Assembly (NCBI GenBank): GCA_040903745.1
Contig: JBBDUV010000006.1
Span: 135,982 to 199,981 of the forward strand
Direction of reading: 5' to 3'
DNA: 64,000 nucleotides
Source: M55B112 sp040903745
GTDB lineage: Bacteria > Bacteroidota > Bacteroidia > Bacteroidales > GCA-2748055
Position numbers and translations under genes: made by a program. The notes beneath the pieces are model-generated. The model was not told the DNA's origin. It made no database searches and was given only the letters and a program-made list of their open reading frames with translations. Positions 9,295 through 19,200 of the stretch are shown piece by piece (position 1 is the stretch's first letter; each line of letters begins with the position of its first letter).

Positions 9295-9425
9295 AAAAAA
9301 AGACCGGAAAATATCAGGTCTTGAAACATTTGTGTGCGTACTTTGTTCGCACAATCCTGTTACCAGGTTTTATGAGGTCCGAACACGCATCCAGGCTTAC
9401 CGACGCATATTTGCTGAATCTCTTG
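9295..9425 (-). promoter_or_regulatory. Structured leader with terminator-like hairpin before the EamA gene
   Basis: On the minus strand, from upstream to downstream, there is a GNRA-capped hairpin CCTG-GTAA-CAGG (9356-9367), a 6-bp hairpin TGTGCG/CGCACA (9333-9353) and a 6-bp hairpin AAGACC/GGTCTT (9300-9322) followed directly by T residues that run into the ATG at 9294. GTTCG upstream of the first hairpin can pair with CGAAC in the second, which offers an alternative fold. The element could simply be the pgi terminator, or a riboswitch-like attenuator. I do not recognise a known riboswitch class. Confidence 0.4.
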
Positions 9426-9431
9426 GTTTAA

Positions 9432-10769
9432 TCAGAGACGTTTCCTGATCTTTTTTGTCTCCTCCTCGAATCCAGGTTTTTCGAGCAGGGCAAACATGTT
9501 TTTTTTGTAGGCTTCCACCCCCGGTTGGTCGAATGGGTTTACCCCGAGCATATAGCCGCTGATACCGCATGCCAGCTCGAAGAAGTAGATAAGCTGGCCC
9601 AGGTAGCGGGCGCTTAGGCGGGGTATTTCGATTCTGATATTCGGGACCTTACCGTCGATATGTGCCAGGGTGGTTCCCAGCTCAGCCATCTTGTTGATCT
9701 CATCGATGTTTTTCCCTGCAATGTAGTTGAGTCCGTCAAGGTCGTTATCATCGGAGGGTATTTTCACGGAAGTGTCGGCCCGGGCTATTGAAAGGACCGT
9801 TTCAAAGAGGAGGCGTTCACCATCCTGAATATATTGTCCCATGGAATGGAGGTCGGATGAGTTATCCACTGCGGCCGGGAAGATCCCTTTTCCTTCTTTC
9901 CCTTCACTTTCGCCATACAGCTGCTTCCACCACTCTGAGAAGTAGTGCAGTTTGCTGTGGTAGTTGACCATGACCTCGATCTTCTTCCCTTTTCGGTAGA
10001 GTGCGTTCCTGGTGGCAGCATAGAGCAGTGCCGGGTTCTCAGTAAGGCTGGTTTTTTCGAGACAGGTTTTTTCCATCTCTTTGGCGCCTTCTACCAGCTG
10101 TCGAATATCGAAGCCTGCAGCGGCGAGGGGAAATAGGCCCACGGGTGTTAGAACAGAAAATCTACCCCCAACATCATCTGGGATATCAAATGTTTCGTAT
10201 TCCTCCTGCTCAGCAAGTTTCCTAAGGGCGCCTTTGCTTGCGTCGGTGATGGCGACGATCCGGGAGACAGCCTCTTTGGCACCTACCTTTTTGACCAGGT
10301 GTTCTCTGAGTATCCGGAAGGCGATAGCCGGTTCGGTGGTGGTGCCCGATTTGGAGATTACCACGATGGAGTAACTATAGCGGTTGAGAGCCTCAATGAG
10401 CTCCTGCATATAATCTTCACCGATATGATGACCGGCGAAGATCATCACCGGTTTTTCTTTTTTCTCCTTTAGCATTTCGAAGCTGCCGGAGAGGGCATCA
10501 TTTACAGCTTTTGCTCCCAGGTAGGATCCGCCGATACCGATGACGATCAGGATCTCAGATTTGCTTTTGAGTCGTTCGGAGCATCTTTCGATACTTTTCA
10601 ACTCCTCATCGGTTATAGAGGAGGGGAGGTTGAGCCAGCCGAGAAAATCATTTCCTTTTCCGGTGGCTTGTTTAAGTTTTTCCAGTTGTGTGGCTGCTTC
10701 CTTCTGTAACTCTTTTATTTCTTGTTCAGGAATAAACCCGAATACATTTCTTACATCCAGTTTGATCAT
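9432..10769 (-). CDS. pgi: Glucose-6-phosphate isomerase
   Basis: 445 residues from the ATG at 10769 (MIKLDVRNVFGF), the short bacterial PGI type. It shows the SIS sugar-isomerase fold with IGIGGSYLGAKA near residue 73, the serine loop SKSGTTTEPA near residue 137 and DVGGRFSVLTPVGL near 200. It interconverts glucose-6-phosphate and fructose-6-phosphate in the cytoplasm. An ATG at 10808 exists but adds unrelated residues and reaches into a repeat. An interspersed repeat begins about 30 bases upstream of the start, so the promoter may lie within or across it. Confidence 0.96.
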   Translation of the reverse strand: MIKLDVRNVFGFIPEQEIKELQKEAATQLEKLKQATGKGNDFLGWLNLPSSITDEELKSIERCSERLKSKSEILIVIGIGGSYLGAKAVNDALSGSFEMLKEKKEKPVMIFAGHHIGEDYMQELIEALNRYSYSIVVISKSGTTTEPAIAFRILREHLVKKVGAKEAVSRIVAITDASKGALRKLAEQEEYETFDIPDDVGGRFSVLTPVGLFPLAAAGFDIRQLVEGAKEMEKTCLEKTSLTENPALLYAATRNALYRKGKKIEVMVNYHSKLHYFSEWWKQLYGESEGKEGKGIFPAAVDNSSDLHSMGQYIQDGERLLFETVLSIARADTSVKIPSDDNDLDGLNYIAGKNIDEINKMAELGTTLAHIDGKVPNIRIEIPRLSARYLGQLIYFFELACGISGYMLGVNPFDQPGVEAYKKNMFALLEKPGFEEETKKIRKRL

Positions 10770-10800
10770 AGAAATTTGAATAATAATTAGTGTTTGTCTA

Positions 10801-10868
10801 AACGTCAACTACTGCGTTATTATTCGCTGCGCTCATGAGCTAAAGGTTCTCGTTTTTGAAGCAGCGAA
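10801..10868 (+). repeat. Interspersed repeat, copy C (short)
   Basis: About 65 bases nearly identical to 63458-63525, including ACTACTGCGTTATTATTCG and GCTCATGAGCTAAAGGTTCT, with only a few differences. The palindrome GCTCATGAGC is central. Only the first quarter of the longer copy is present. The rest of the gap to 11048 holds no gene that I can see. Confidence 0.6.
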
Positions 10869-11048
10869 ACTGTTTAACATGGGTGTAAAAGTATAAAATT
10901 TTCTGTCAAAAAGATGTTGCAAGGCAGTTGCTTTTACAGCAAAATGATTCCCATCCGGTCCGAATAGGGCCGAAAGGGTAAATAGCAACTGCGGTTGCAC
11001 TGCGATCAGGCTATAGCTCTTGCGTTCACCCAGCTATAGAATTAAGAA

Positions 11049-11696
11049 TTATTTAATTGGCGTCAGATAGATGTTCCTGAATTCCAGCGGGCCACCTTCA
11101 GACTGAATGCAAATACTTCCTTTGGATTTTGTAGGTGCGGTCCCCAGGTTTTGAATAACACCGTTTACCTTCAGTTCAATTTCTTCTTTGGTAACTTTTA
11201 TATCATAGCTGTTCCATTGGCCTGGCGCAAGCTCTGAGCTCTCTTCGAATTTTGGAATTACCTTGATGCGGTTCTCTTCCGATTCTACCAGGTAAGCAGT
11301 ATCCTGTACCGTTATTCCGGCTCCTTTGCCGATCAGTACAAAATCGCCTGCCTTTCCAGCCATGAGTTGTGCCTCGATGCAATTGGGCCAGAGCACATCT
11401 TCGCCGGTTGCATGCAGAAGGATACCGCTGTTCTTCGGATCTTCCATCCATCTCCATTCCAGATGAAGTTCATATGAATCGTACTCCTCCTTTGTGCGGA
11501 TATAACCATTGGGAATGCCGCCGACATAGAGCTTCCCCTCTTCTGCGTGGAAAACTGATTCCTGTTCGATGCTATCCGGAAGAAAGATGATCCAGTTGTC
11601 GAAATTATCTCCGCCAAAGAGTTCAATTTTTTCTGTTTCGTTGCAGGCAGCGAGTAGCAGCATTGCAACCACAGTGAAGACGAATATTTTTTTCAT
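11049..11696 (-). CDS. DUF1080-family lipoprotein (3-keto-disaccharide hydrolase fold)
   Basis: 215 residues with a lipoprotein signal peptide (lipobox LLLAAC, Cys18) and a single DUF1080 domain. That is a concanavalin-like fold with the core IRTKEEYDSYELHLEWRW and an ending LEFRNIYL typical of the family. Relatives are extracytoplasmic proteins linked to 3-keto-glycoside hydrolysis or carbohydrate binding, but no dehydrogenase partner is adjacent. It stands alone between repeat copy C and ppk2. A truncated relative sits at 14440-14940. The family is clear and the substrate unknown. Confidence 0.8.
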   Translation of the reverse strand: MKKIFVFTVVAMLLLAACNETEKIELFGGDNFDNWIIFLPDSIEQESVFHAEEGKLYVGGIPNGYIRTKEEYDSYELHLEWRWMEDPKNSGILLHATGEDVLWPNCIEAQLMAGKAGDFVLIGKGAGITVQDTAYLVESEENRIKVIPKFEESSELAPGQWNSYDIKVTKEEIELKVNGVIQNLGTAPTKSKGSICIQSEGGPLEFRNIYLTPIK

Positions 11697-11763
11697 TTTT
11701 CAGGGTTTAATAGTTAAATATTTAGTAATTATTGACATAAATATATGATTGAAAGCGTACTTT

Positions 11764-12588
11764 TTAGTAGACCTCTTCAACAAATGTTTGTTCTGTAATC
11801 GGTGGACGTATATATCCCTCCTTATTGATCGGAGGGAGTTCTATTTTTTTGTGGGATACCCCTTTATAAGGGATCATGGAGAGCAGGTGCAGGATGCAGT
11901 TGAGCCTGGCCCTTCTTTTATCATCTGCATTTACTACATACCATGGAGCTATTTTAGAATCGGTATAAGCAAACATCTCATCCTTTGCGCGTGAGTATTC
12001 GACCCAGCGGGATCTTGATTCCAGGTCCATGGGACTGAATTTCCAGCGTTTGAGTGGATCATTAATTCTTTCGCGAAAGCGTTTGTCTTGTTCCTCATCG
12101 CTTACAGAGAACCAGTATTTGATCAGTATGATCCCCGACTGGATCAACATCTCTTCGTACCTTGGACAGCTGCGTAGGAATTCCCAGTACTCTTCTTCCG
12201 TGCAGAAGCCCATGACCCGCTCGACACCGGCCCTGTTATACCAGCTGCGGTCGAAAAGAACCATCTCTCCCGCTGCAGGCAGGTGGGAAACATAGCGTTG
12301 AAAATACCACTGGGCTTTTTCCCTTTCTGTGGGGACCCCGAGTGCGACTACGCGACAGATGCGTGGATTCAGGCGCTGGGTAATTCTTTTAATAACACCC
12401 CCTTTACCGGCTGCATCACGCCCCTCGAACACCACGACTACCCTGAGTCCCTCTTTTTTCACCCATTCGTGCATTTTTACCAGTTCCAGCTGCAGTTTAT
12501 CAAGTTCATTAAAATAAAACTTTTTTTTCAGTCTGCCCGATTTTGTTTCCGGGTGTTTTTGGTTTTTTTTGCCGCTTTTATTGGTCAT
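11764..12588 (-). CDS. ppk2: Polyphosphate kinase 2 family protein
   Basis: 274 residues. The Walker A motif GRDAAGKGG is at residues 56-64, and the lid and Walker B region FDRSWYNRAGVERVMGF is near 117. These are the standard features of PPK2, which moves phosphate between polyphosphate and nucleotides (class I phosphorylates NDPs, class II NMPs). The single-domain size fits class I, but the subclass is not certain. The N-terminus is lysine-rich. A good Bacteroidota promoter lies about 50 bases upstream. Confidence 0.92.
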   Translation of the reverse strand: MTNKSGKKNQKHPETKSGRLKKKFYFNELDKLQLELVKMHEWVKKEGLRVVVVFEGRDAAGKGGVIKRITQRLNPRICRVVALGVPTEREKAQWYFQRYVSHLPAAGEMVLFDRSWYNRAGVERVMGFCTEEEYWEFLRSCPRYEEMLIQSGIILIKYWFSVSDEEQDKRFRERINDPLKRWKFSPMDLESRSRWVEYSRAKDEMFAYTDSKIAPWYVVNADDKRRARLNCILHLLSMIPYKGVSHKKIELPPINKEGYIRPPITEQTFVEEVY

Positions 12589-12633
12589 TTTTTTGTTTTG
12601 GGGTTTTTAGAAGTAACTATAGCATAAAATTAG

Positions 12634-12662
12634 CAAAAATATTTAACCAGCTGCAGATGCAA
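12634..12662 (-). promoter_or_regulatory. Promoter of ppk2
   Basis: On the minus strand TTG (12662-12660) is followed after 18 bases by TATTTTTG (12641-12634), matching both halves of the Bacteroidota housekeeping promoter at an acceptable spacing. The ppk2 start is about 46 bases downstream. Confidence 0.6.
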
Positions 12663-12741
12663 TACTGGGAGATTTATTCGTTTACCAGTGCAATTTAGAC
12701 TAAATTTAGGATCTATTAAAATTCAGTAAAAGATTTTATTT

Positions 12742-13704
12742 ATGAGAGCAGTGTACATTAATGGGTATGGAGGACCGGAGGAACTCGTTTACGGGGAACT
12801 TGATGATTCGGTACCTGGAAAAAATGAGGTTTTGATACGTGTAGCTGCAGCCGCTGTGAATCCGGTCGATTGGAAGATACGTGAAGGGAGGTTGAAGATC
12901 ATTACGGGAAAGAATTTTCCAATGATCATGGGAGTAGAGCTTTCCGGGAATGTGGTTTCTGTTGGAAAAGATGTTACGGATCTGAACCCGGGCGACCGGG
13001 TTTTTGCAGGATTGAGTCATCAGGGAGGTGCTTATGCGGAGCTTGTGGCGGTTGATCGCGGGAAGGTAAGCAGGATCCCTGATGAGCTGCCTTTTATCGA
13101 GGCGTCAACGCTGGCAGTGGCCGGGGTAACACCGTTGCAAGCCTTCACGTTGCATTACCACCTTCAACCGGGGGATGAGGTGTTGATTAACGGAGGATCA
13201 GGTGGTTTGGGAACATATGCCATACAGATCGCAAAGGTATTGGGAGCGCGGGTGACCGCAATTTGCAGTGAACGGAATATTGAGCTGGTTAAGCGTCTGG
13301 GTGCAGATGAGGTGATCGATTATAACCAGGAAAATTTCCGGAGCAGGAAGAATGCTTTCAATGTGATTATTGATGCTGCATCCAATGCATCGTTTTCCAA
13401 TACCAAGCAATGTCTGAAGAGAGGTGGGATGTTGATCAAGTTGAATCTGTCTCCGGGTGCGCTGCTAGTTGGCTTATGGTCGAGGTTATTTCTGAGCCGG
13501 AAAATGAAATTGATTTTATTAAAGAATCGTCCGGAGGATATTCAATGGATGATTGACCGGGTTGCAGAGGGTAAGATCAGCGTAGTTGTCGACAGAATAT
13601 ATTCACTTGGTGAAGCGGGTGAAGCCCAGGAGTACAGTCAGAGTGGCAGAGCCAGGGGCAAAATTGTGCTTGCAGTTGATGATCAGGGTGCCGGTAAGGA
13701 ATAA
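12742..13704 (+). CDS. Zinc-independent MDR-family NAD(P)-dependent oxidoreductase
   Basis: 320 residues. The N-terminal GroES-like domain contains AAVNPVDWKIREG and the C-terminal Rossmann domain contains GGSGGLGTYAIQIAK near residue 151. The zinc-binding cysteines of classical alcohol dehydrogenases are absent, which places it with quinone oxidoreductase-like MDR enzymes that reduce quinones, enones or other carbonyls with NADPH. The physiological substrate is not evident. It is a single-gene unit between divergent ppk2 and convergent upp. Confidence 0.85.
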   Translation: MRAVYINGYGGPEELVYGELDDSVPGKNEVLIRVAAAAVNPVDWKIREGRLKIITGKNFPMIMGVELSGNVVSVGKDVTDLNPGDRVFAGLSHQGGAYAELVAVDRGKVSRIPDELPFIEASTLAVAGVTPLQAFTLHYHLQPGDEVLINGGSGGLGTYAIQIAKVLGARVTAICSERNIELVKRLGADEVIDYNQENFRSRKNAFNVIIDAASNASFSNTKQCLKRGGMLIKLNLSPGALLVGLWSRLFLSRKMKLILLKNRPEDIQWMIDRVAEGKISVVVDRIYSLGEAGEAQEYSQSGRARGKIVLAVDDQGAGKE

Positions 13705-13771
13705 ACTATTGGTTGATTTTCTGTAATTAAAGCTTCGTGCATCAGGTTCTGTGAATTTGGCGGCCTGGGTT

Positions 13772-14392
13772 TTATTTGGTGCCAAAAAGCCTGTCTCCTG
13801 CATCTCCCAGCCCAGGAACGATGTAGCCTTTCTCATTCAGTTTTTCATCGAGGGCCGAGAGATAAATGTCAACATCAGGATGCTCGCTTTCGATTTTTGC
13901 AACGCCCTCAGGGGCTCCCACGATGCAAACAAGTCTGATCTGCCGGGCGCCCTGGGTTTTCAGATAGGCAATGGTGGCTGACGCACTTCCACCGGTGGCC
14001 AGCATCGGATCAAGAATCATCACTACTGATTCAGGAACACAGGGAGGGAGTTTGGCATAGTATTCCTGTGGCTTCAGGGTTTCAGGGTCGCGGTATATAC
14101 CAACATGTCCTACTTTTGCAATGGGAATAAGGTTTGTAATACCATCTACCATCCCCAATCCGGCCCTAAGTACAGGCACCAGAACAATTGGAGTAGCGAG
14201 TTCATAGGTGTTGCATTCCCCGATCGGGGTTTCTATTAACACATCTTTTAATGGGAGATCCCGGCTGATTTCGTATGCCATTAATCCGGCGATCTCACCC
14301 ACTGCTTCCCGGAAATCTTTGGTGCCTGTCTCTCTTTTCCGGATCTGTGTCAGTTTATGTGTTATAAGAGGATGCTTCAACAGATGTAACAT
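13772..14392 (-). CDS. upp: Uracil phosphoribosyltransferase
   Basis: 206 residues. The PRPP-binding loop MILDPMLATGGSA is near residue 123, the VPVLRAGLGMVDG segment near 73 and the uracil-binding C-terminus YIVPGLGDAGDRLFGT at the end. It converts uracil and PRPP to UMP in pyrimidine salvage. Length and motifs are complete. The start at 14392 is the only sensible ATG. A DUF1080 fragment begins about 50 bases away on the other strand. Confidence 0.96.
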   Translation of the reverse strand: MLHLLKHPLITHKLTQIRKRETGTKDFREAVGEIAGLMAYEISRDLPLKDVLIETPIGECNTYELATPIVLVPVLRAGLGMVDGITNLIPIAKVGHVGIYRDPETLKPQEYYAKLPPCVPESVVMILDPMLATGGSASATIAYLKTQGARQIRLVCIVGAPEGVAKIESEHPDVDIYLSALDEKLNEKGYIVPGLGDAGDRLFGTK

Positions 14393-14439
14393 AGTCGTTT
14401 TTTTTATAAAGGTAAAAAAATATTGCTGAGCTATGAGGT

Positions 14440-14940
14440 TTGATTATTTATGTTGATTGGCGGATCAAGGAGACACCATATAAGAATTCAAAAGTGCCGA
14501 TTATTTTACCCGACGGAACCCATAAGTTGGACGAAAATGGTGATGAGATAAGGATTAGGGTACCGGACACAGATTCAGGAATCTATATCCGGGGAAACAG
14601 TAAATCGCAGGTGAACATTTGGTGCTGGCCCATTGGTTCGGGAGAGGTATATGGGTACAGGATGGATAAATCCATGTCTGCAAAGGTAAGACGTGATGCG
14701 ACCCCAAATCTGCATGCCGACAACCATATTGGTGAGTGGAACACATTCAGAATTGAGGTGAGGGGGGACTTGCTAACAGTGGACCTCAATGGTCAGCGGG
14801 TAATTGACCGCGCGGAACTCCCCGGCTTACCAGCAAAAGGCAATATTGCTCTCCAGCATCATGGAAGAAAAAAAGATGGGGTGTGGATAATTCCACCGTC
14901 CCTGGTACAATTTAAAAATATTTTCATTAAAGAGATATAG
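14440..14940 (+). pseudogene. N-terminally truncated DUF1080 domain protein
   Basis: The open frame gives 166 residues that start inside a DUF1080 domain (VDWRIKE, then DSGIYIRGNSKSQVNIWCWP) and finish with the family ending VQFKNIFIKEI. The signal peptide and first strands are missing. The only possible start is a TTG at 14440 only about 50 bases from the divergent upp start, leaving little room for a promoter. The C-terminus is intact. Most likely it is the 3' remnant of a longer secreted protein. Expression as a cytoplasmic protein cannot be excluded. Confidence 0.65.
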
Positions 14941-15142
14941 ACGGTTGTGTTTTTGTGACATGCTACAATGGAAAAATGTTCTTAAGAAGGTAGGATATCA
15001 GCTTTTTATCACATGAACCTATAAAAAAGAATAGGTTTCAGACTGATTTATTCTTGAGCAGAACTTTTTATTTTGGGTTTTTCATTTGGCAATATGCGGC
15101 AATTATGACTATATTGGCAGTTGTAAAACCTGTGTCCAAGCC

Positions 15143-16255
15143 ATGGTGCAAGAAAGTAATCAAAAAGCTGTAGTTTTGTATGTCGATGACGTGCAGGCCA
15201 ATCTGATGTTGTTTGAAGCCTCCTTCGGTAGTTTCTATCATGTAATTCTGGCTGAATCGGGCAAAGAGGCTCTGGCTTTATTGAAGGAGAAGGATATTCA
15301 TGTTCTGGTATCGGATCAAAATATGCCAGGAATGACTGGGAATGAACTTCTCGAGATTGTCTTAAAGGAGTTTCCTGATGTCATGCGATTCATGATTACT
15401 GCCTATACTGACTATGATGTTGTTGTCGATGTAATTAACAGGGGTGATCCCTATGGTTTTTTCAATAAACCGTATAATAGAGATGATGTAAGGAAGGCAA
15501 TTGACCGGTCACTTGAGGTCAGGACCCTCAGAATCAGGAATCGGGAGATGTTCGAAAAGCTTGAGAAAGCCAATGAAATGATGCTGGGTCTTGACCGGTC
15601 AAAAAACAATTTTTTAATATCTGTTACTGAGGAGATTCGAATGCCGATCAACAAGATCATGACGGCTGTTCATATGATCAAAGATAAGATCGATTCCAGC
15701 GAACTTGCAGAGCTACTAAATCTACTGGATGTTTCCGTGCGAAAGCTTGAAGGTTTTTCAGACGCAACCAGGCACCTTGTCAGGTTGTACGATCCCGGAT
15801 TCATTCTTGAAAAAAGTTCCGTATCTCTGAAAGAGATCATAGAGGTAGGTATCATTGAAAAAGGGAACGTCATCACCAGCAAGAATATTACAGTCAAGTT
15901 TGAGGAAGTCTCGGGCGATTGCAATGTTTCGGGCGAGTATGATCTGCTTCAATCCTCTTTTAACGCAATGCTTGGCTTTATAATTGATCACACAGAAAGC
16001 GGATCAGTAATCCATATGGGATTAAGTGAACCTTCGGAAGGTGTTGTTCTTAAGATATGGTCCGATGGCTCCAGATACTCTGAGAAAGAGAAGAGGGATC
16101 TAACTTCGCTTTCTTCAACCAGTGAAGCTTTTGTCGAGAGAGATTTTAGGATGGAGTTGTTTCTGGCCGGTGAAATTATGAATGCCCACAAAGGGAGTCT
16201 TGCCTTCTCCGAACGAGAAGACACAACTGAAATATCACTTGTTTTCCCGGAATAA
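15143..16255 (+). CDS. Response-regulator receiver fused to a degenerate histidine-kinase module
   Basis: 370 residues from the ATG at 15143. An earlier in-frame ATG at 15086 would add 19 residues of cysteine-containing lead and is less family-like. The receiver domain (about 8-125) keeps the acidic pair near Asp15/16, the phospho-acceptor Asp58, Thr86 and Lys109. A coiled-coil linker and a HisKA-like helix follow, in which the phospho-accepting His is replaced by Glu163 (sequence SVTEEIRMPIN). The ATPase-like domain has weak N and G boxes. It therefore probably receives phosphate but cannot act as a normal kinase. It precedes an ABC transporter operon by 29 bases. Confidence 0.75.
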   Translation: MVQESNQKAVVLYVDDVQANLMLFEASFGSFYHVILAESGKEALALLKEKDIHVLVSDQNMPGMTGNELLEIVLKEFPDVMRFMITAYTDYDVVVDVINRGDPYGFFNKPYNRDDVRKAIDRSLEVRTLRIRNREMFEKLEKANEMMLGLDRSKNNFLISVTEEIRMPINKIMTAVHMIKDKIDSSELAELLNLLDVSVRKLEGFSDATRHLVRLYDPGFILEKSSVSLKEIIEVGIIEKGNVITSKNITVKFEEVSGDCNVSGEYDLLQSSFNAMLGFIIDHTESGSVIHMGLSEPSEGVVLKIWSDGSRYSEKEKRDLTSLSSTSEAFVERDFRMELFLAGEIMNAHKGSLAFSEREDTTEISLVFPE

Positions 16256-16284
16256 CTTTTTTTTGGTCATCTTTTTTATGAGTT

Positions 16285-19200
16285 ATGACAGAATCCATGT
16301 TACAATCGTTGATGAAACTGTTTGCCTTACTGGCAACCATCAACGTGGATGCAACAAGGTTATTCTCCAGAAGCTTTGTAGAAACCTACCTTAAAGGTCA
16401 GTTCAGCCTTAAAATAGTGGAGCGGTCGTTGATTTTGTTTGATTCATACATGGAGGAGTTATCTCCCATACGGTCACATAACGCAAATAAACGAATTACA
16501 CTACTTTCAGTGAAGATTCTTATGATCTGCAGCGAGATAAACAACGAGCTTCATTTAAAGAGTAAATTCCTCATTCTTATAAGCATCATACAATTTTCCC
16601 GGCATTTCGAGGCACACAGCGAGTCACGGGAAGAATTCAGGGAGACCATACTGGATGCTGTGGTTACAATTTCGGGGGCATTATTGATCAATGAACAGGA
16701 ATTTGCGAATTGCAGGGCTTTTATCACTGAAAAGTTTTATAAAGTTCCCGATCGTTCAGCGCTGCTTGTCACAAGTAGTATGGAATTCTATCAGTTATCT
16801 GATATTAAACATTTTAGAAAGGAGGGTTTAAAGGGTCAGTTTTTCTTTTTGAAAATTTCGCAGGCGGATATTTATATTTTTTATTATTCAGGGCAGGAGG
16901 TGATGGAGCTGGGAGGGAAAAGTATTTTCCCGAACCATATTTATGTGCTTCCTAAAGGTTCAGCCATCAAGTCGGATAATATGACACCAATTTATTATGG
17001 TGACATTGTCTCGGCCTTTTGCAGGGATATTAACTATCCGAAAATTTCTTTCAGGGCTGAAAAGATAGGTTTTACCTATCCTGATTCCGATAATGGATTG
17101 CACGAACTGAGTGTTGAGTTTGAGGTAGGAGAGATGGTCGGAGTGATGGGTGGAAGTGGCACCGGGAAGTCGACCTTGATGAGAATCCTTAACGGCACGA
17201 TTTCTCCGGATGCTGGAATTATTGATATTAATGGAAAACTATTAGGCACATTAAATCAGGATTATCAGGGCATCATGGGTTTCGTTCCACAGGATGATCT
17301 GCTTATCGATGAGTTGTCTGTTTATGAGAACATGTATTATAACGCAAAACTATGTTTGGATCATCTTAGTGAAAAAGATATTAGTAAACGTATTTATTTA
17401 GTGTTGAACAATTTGGGACTCTTTTATATCAAAGACCTGAAAGTTGGCAATCCGCTCAATAAATTCATTAGTGGAGGACAACGAAAAAGATTGAATATTG
17501 CCCTGGAGTTGATTCGTGAACCGTATATACTTTTTGTAGATGAACCCACCTCCGGGCTATCCTCTACTGATTCTGAAAATGTACTGTCATTGCTAAAAGA
17601 ACAATCTCTGTCGGGCAAGATTGTTATTATCAATATTCATCAACCCTCTTCCGATATGTTCAAGCTTTTTGACAAGGTTATAATCATGGATAAAGGAGGG
17701 TATCCCGTATATTACGGTAATCCGCTGGATTCAGTCTCATACCTGAAAAATGTAGCAAAAAGGGCAGATGCTGCCGAAATCCAGTGTGAAACTTGTGGAA
17801 ATGTTCAGACCGACGATATTTTGAAGATCCTTGAAGCGAAGAAAGTAAATGAGTTTGGCGAATTCACTGCTGAAAGAGTTTTAAGTCCGCAGGACTGGTA
17901 TCGGCTCTTTAAGGAAAGGATTGCAAAACCCTTAAAAGCCCCGGTTTTTGAATATCTGCCCGCGCTTAATTTCAGGATTCCATCTGGTATCAAACAGTTT
18001 GTTATATACAGCAAACGCAATTTCTTCACCAAACTTGCAGATAAACAATTCGTTATTCTTTCACTGTCGATTGCACCGATTCTGGCAATTATTCTTGCTT
18101 TTTTTACAAAGTACCTGGGAGGCATGGAAGAGGGCAAACCTGTTTACCTGTTCAGTCTGAATGAAAATATTCCCGCTTACCTGTTTATGTGTGTGATTGT
18201 TTCCCTATTTATAGGATTGATCGTTTCGGCAGAGGAAATTATTCGAGACAGGAAAATCAGAGCACGCGAAGCATTTTTAAACTTGAGTAAATACTCCTAT
18301 TTTAATTCCAAGATCATATTTTTATTTGGTTTATCAGCTTTACAAATGTTCATTTTTATATTACTGGGCAACAATATTCTCGAAATAAGGGGATTAAATC
18401 TGAGCTATTGGTTAATTCTTTTCTCCACCTCCTGTTTTGCTGTGATGCTAGGGCTGAATATCTCTTCCGGACTGAAGTCTGTAGTCTCCATCTATATTAT
18501 CATTCCGTTTATACTGGTTCCTCTGATCCTGTTATCAGGTGTGATCGTAAAATACGACAAATTGCATCCGAAAGTAGCAGGTATAGAGTATGTTCCAGTG
18601 GTGGGTGACCTGATGGCCAGCCGCTGGGCCTATGAAGCATTGGTGGTGAACCAATTTAAAAACAATGCCTTTGAGAAACATTTCTTTGATTTAGAGATGA
18701 AGCAGGCAAATCTACTTTTCAATATTAATTTTCTTATTCCTGAGCTAAAGAACAGGATTGGGGATCTCGAACTGGCTCTTTCATTGGGAGAGGAGGAAAA
18801 GGCAACCAGGCTTGCAGGCATTCTCAGCAGCACCTTTTCTGATTTTGATCATTTGCCGAGCGGATTGAGGGATTTTCAACCAGCTGAAAGTTCTATTTTA
18901 CTCATGAAAAATTATTTAGGACAATGGGAGGAGTATCTGAAAAGCGAAAGTGGGCGGATCGCAGCTGAAAAGGAAAACCTGATGCAAACACTGATCGCCG
19001 CATTGCCGAACCCTTCGGATCTGGTAAAACTAAAGCAGCAATATCATAATGAAGCAGTTGCCGATCTGGTTCTGAACCGGAATGAGATGAAAAAGATATT
19101 GGAATATGATGGCAAACTGATCCGGAAAGACACGCCCGTGTTTCATGTTCCTGGTTCCGGTGCAGGAAGATCACATTTTTTTTCGGCAGTAAAAGTTGTC

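Noticed and set aside
9295..9425. SAM-I riboswitch in the EamA leader
   Set aside because: A segment with ACCTGGTAACAGG looks a little like the SAM-I core, but the conserved GGCCC and the other core elements are missing.
11333..11668. Open frames overlapping the DUF1080 lipoprotein gene
   Set aside because: They are shadows of the real gene in other frames with no family features.
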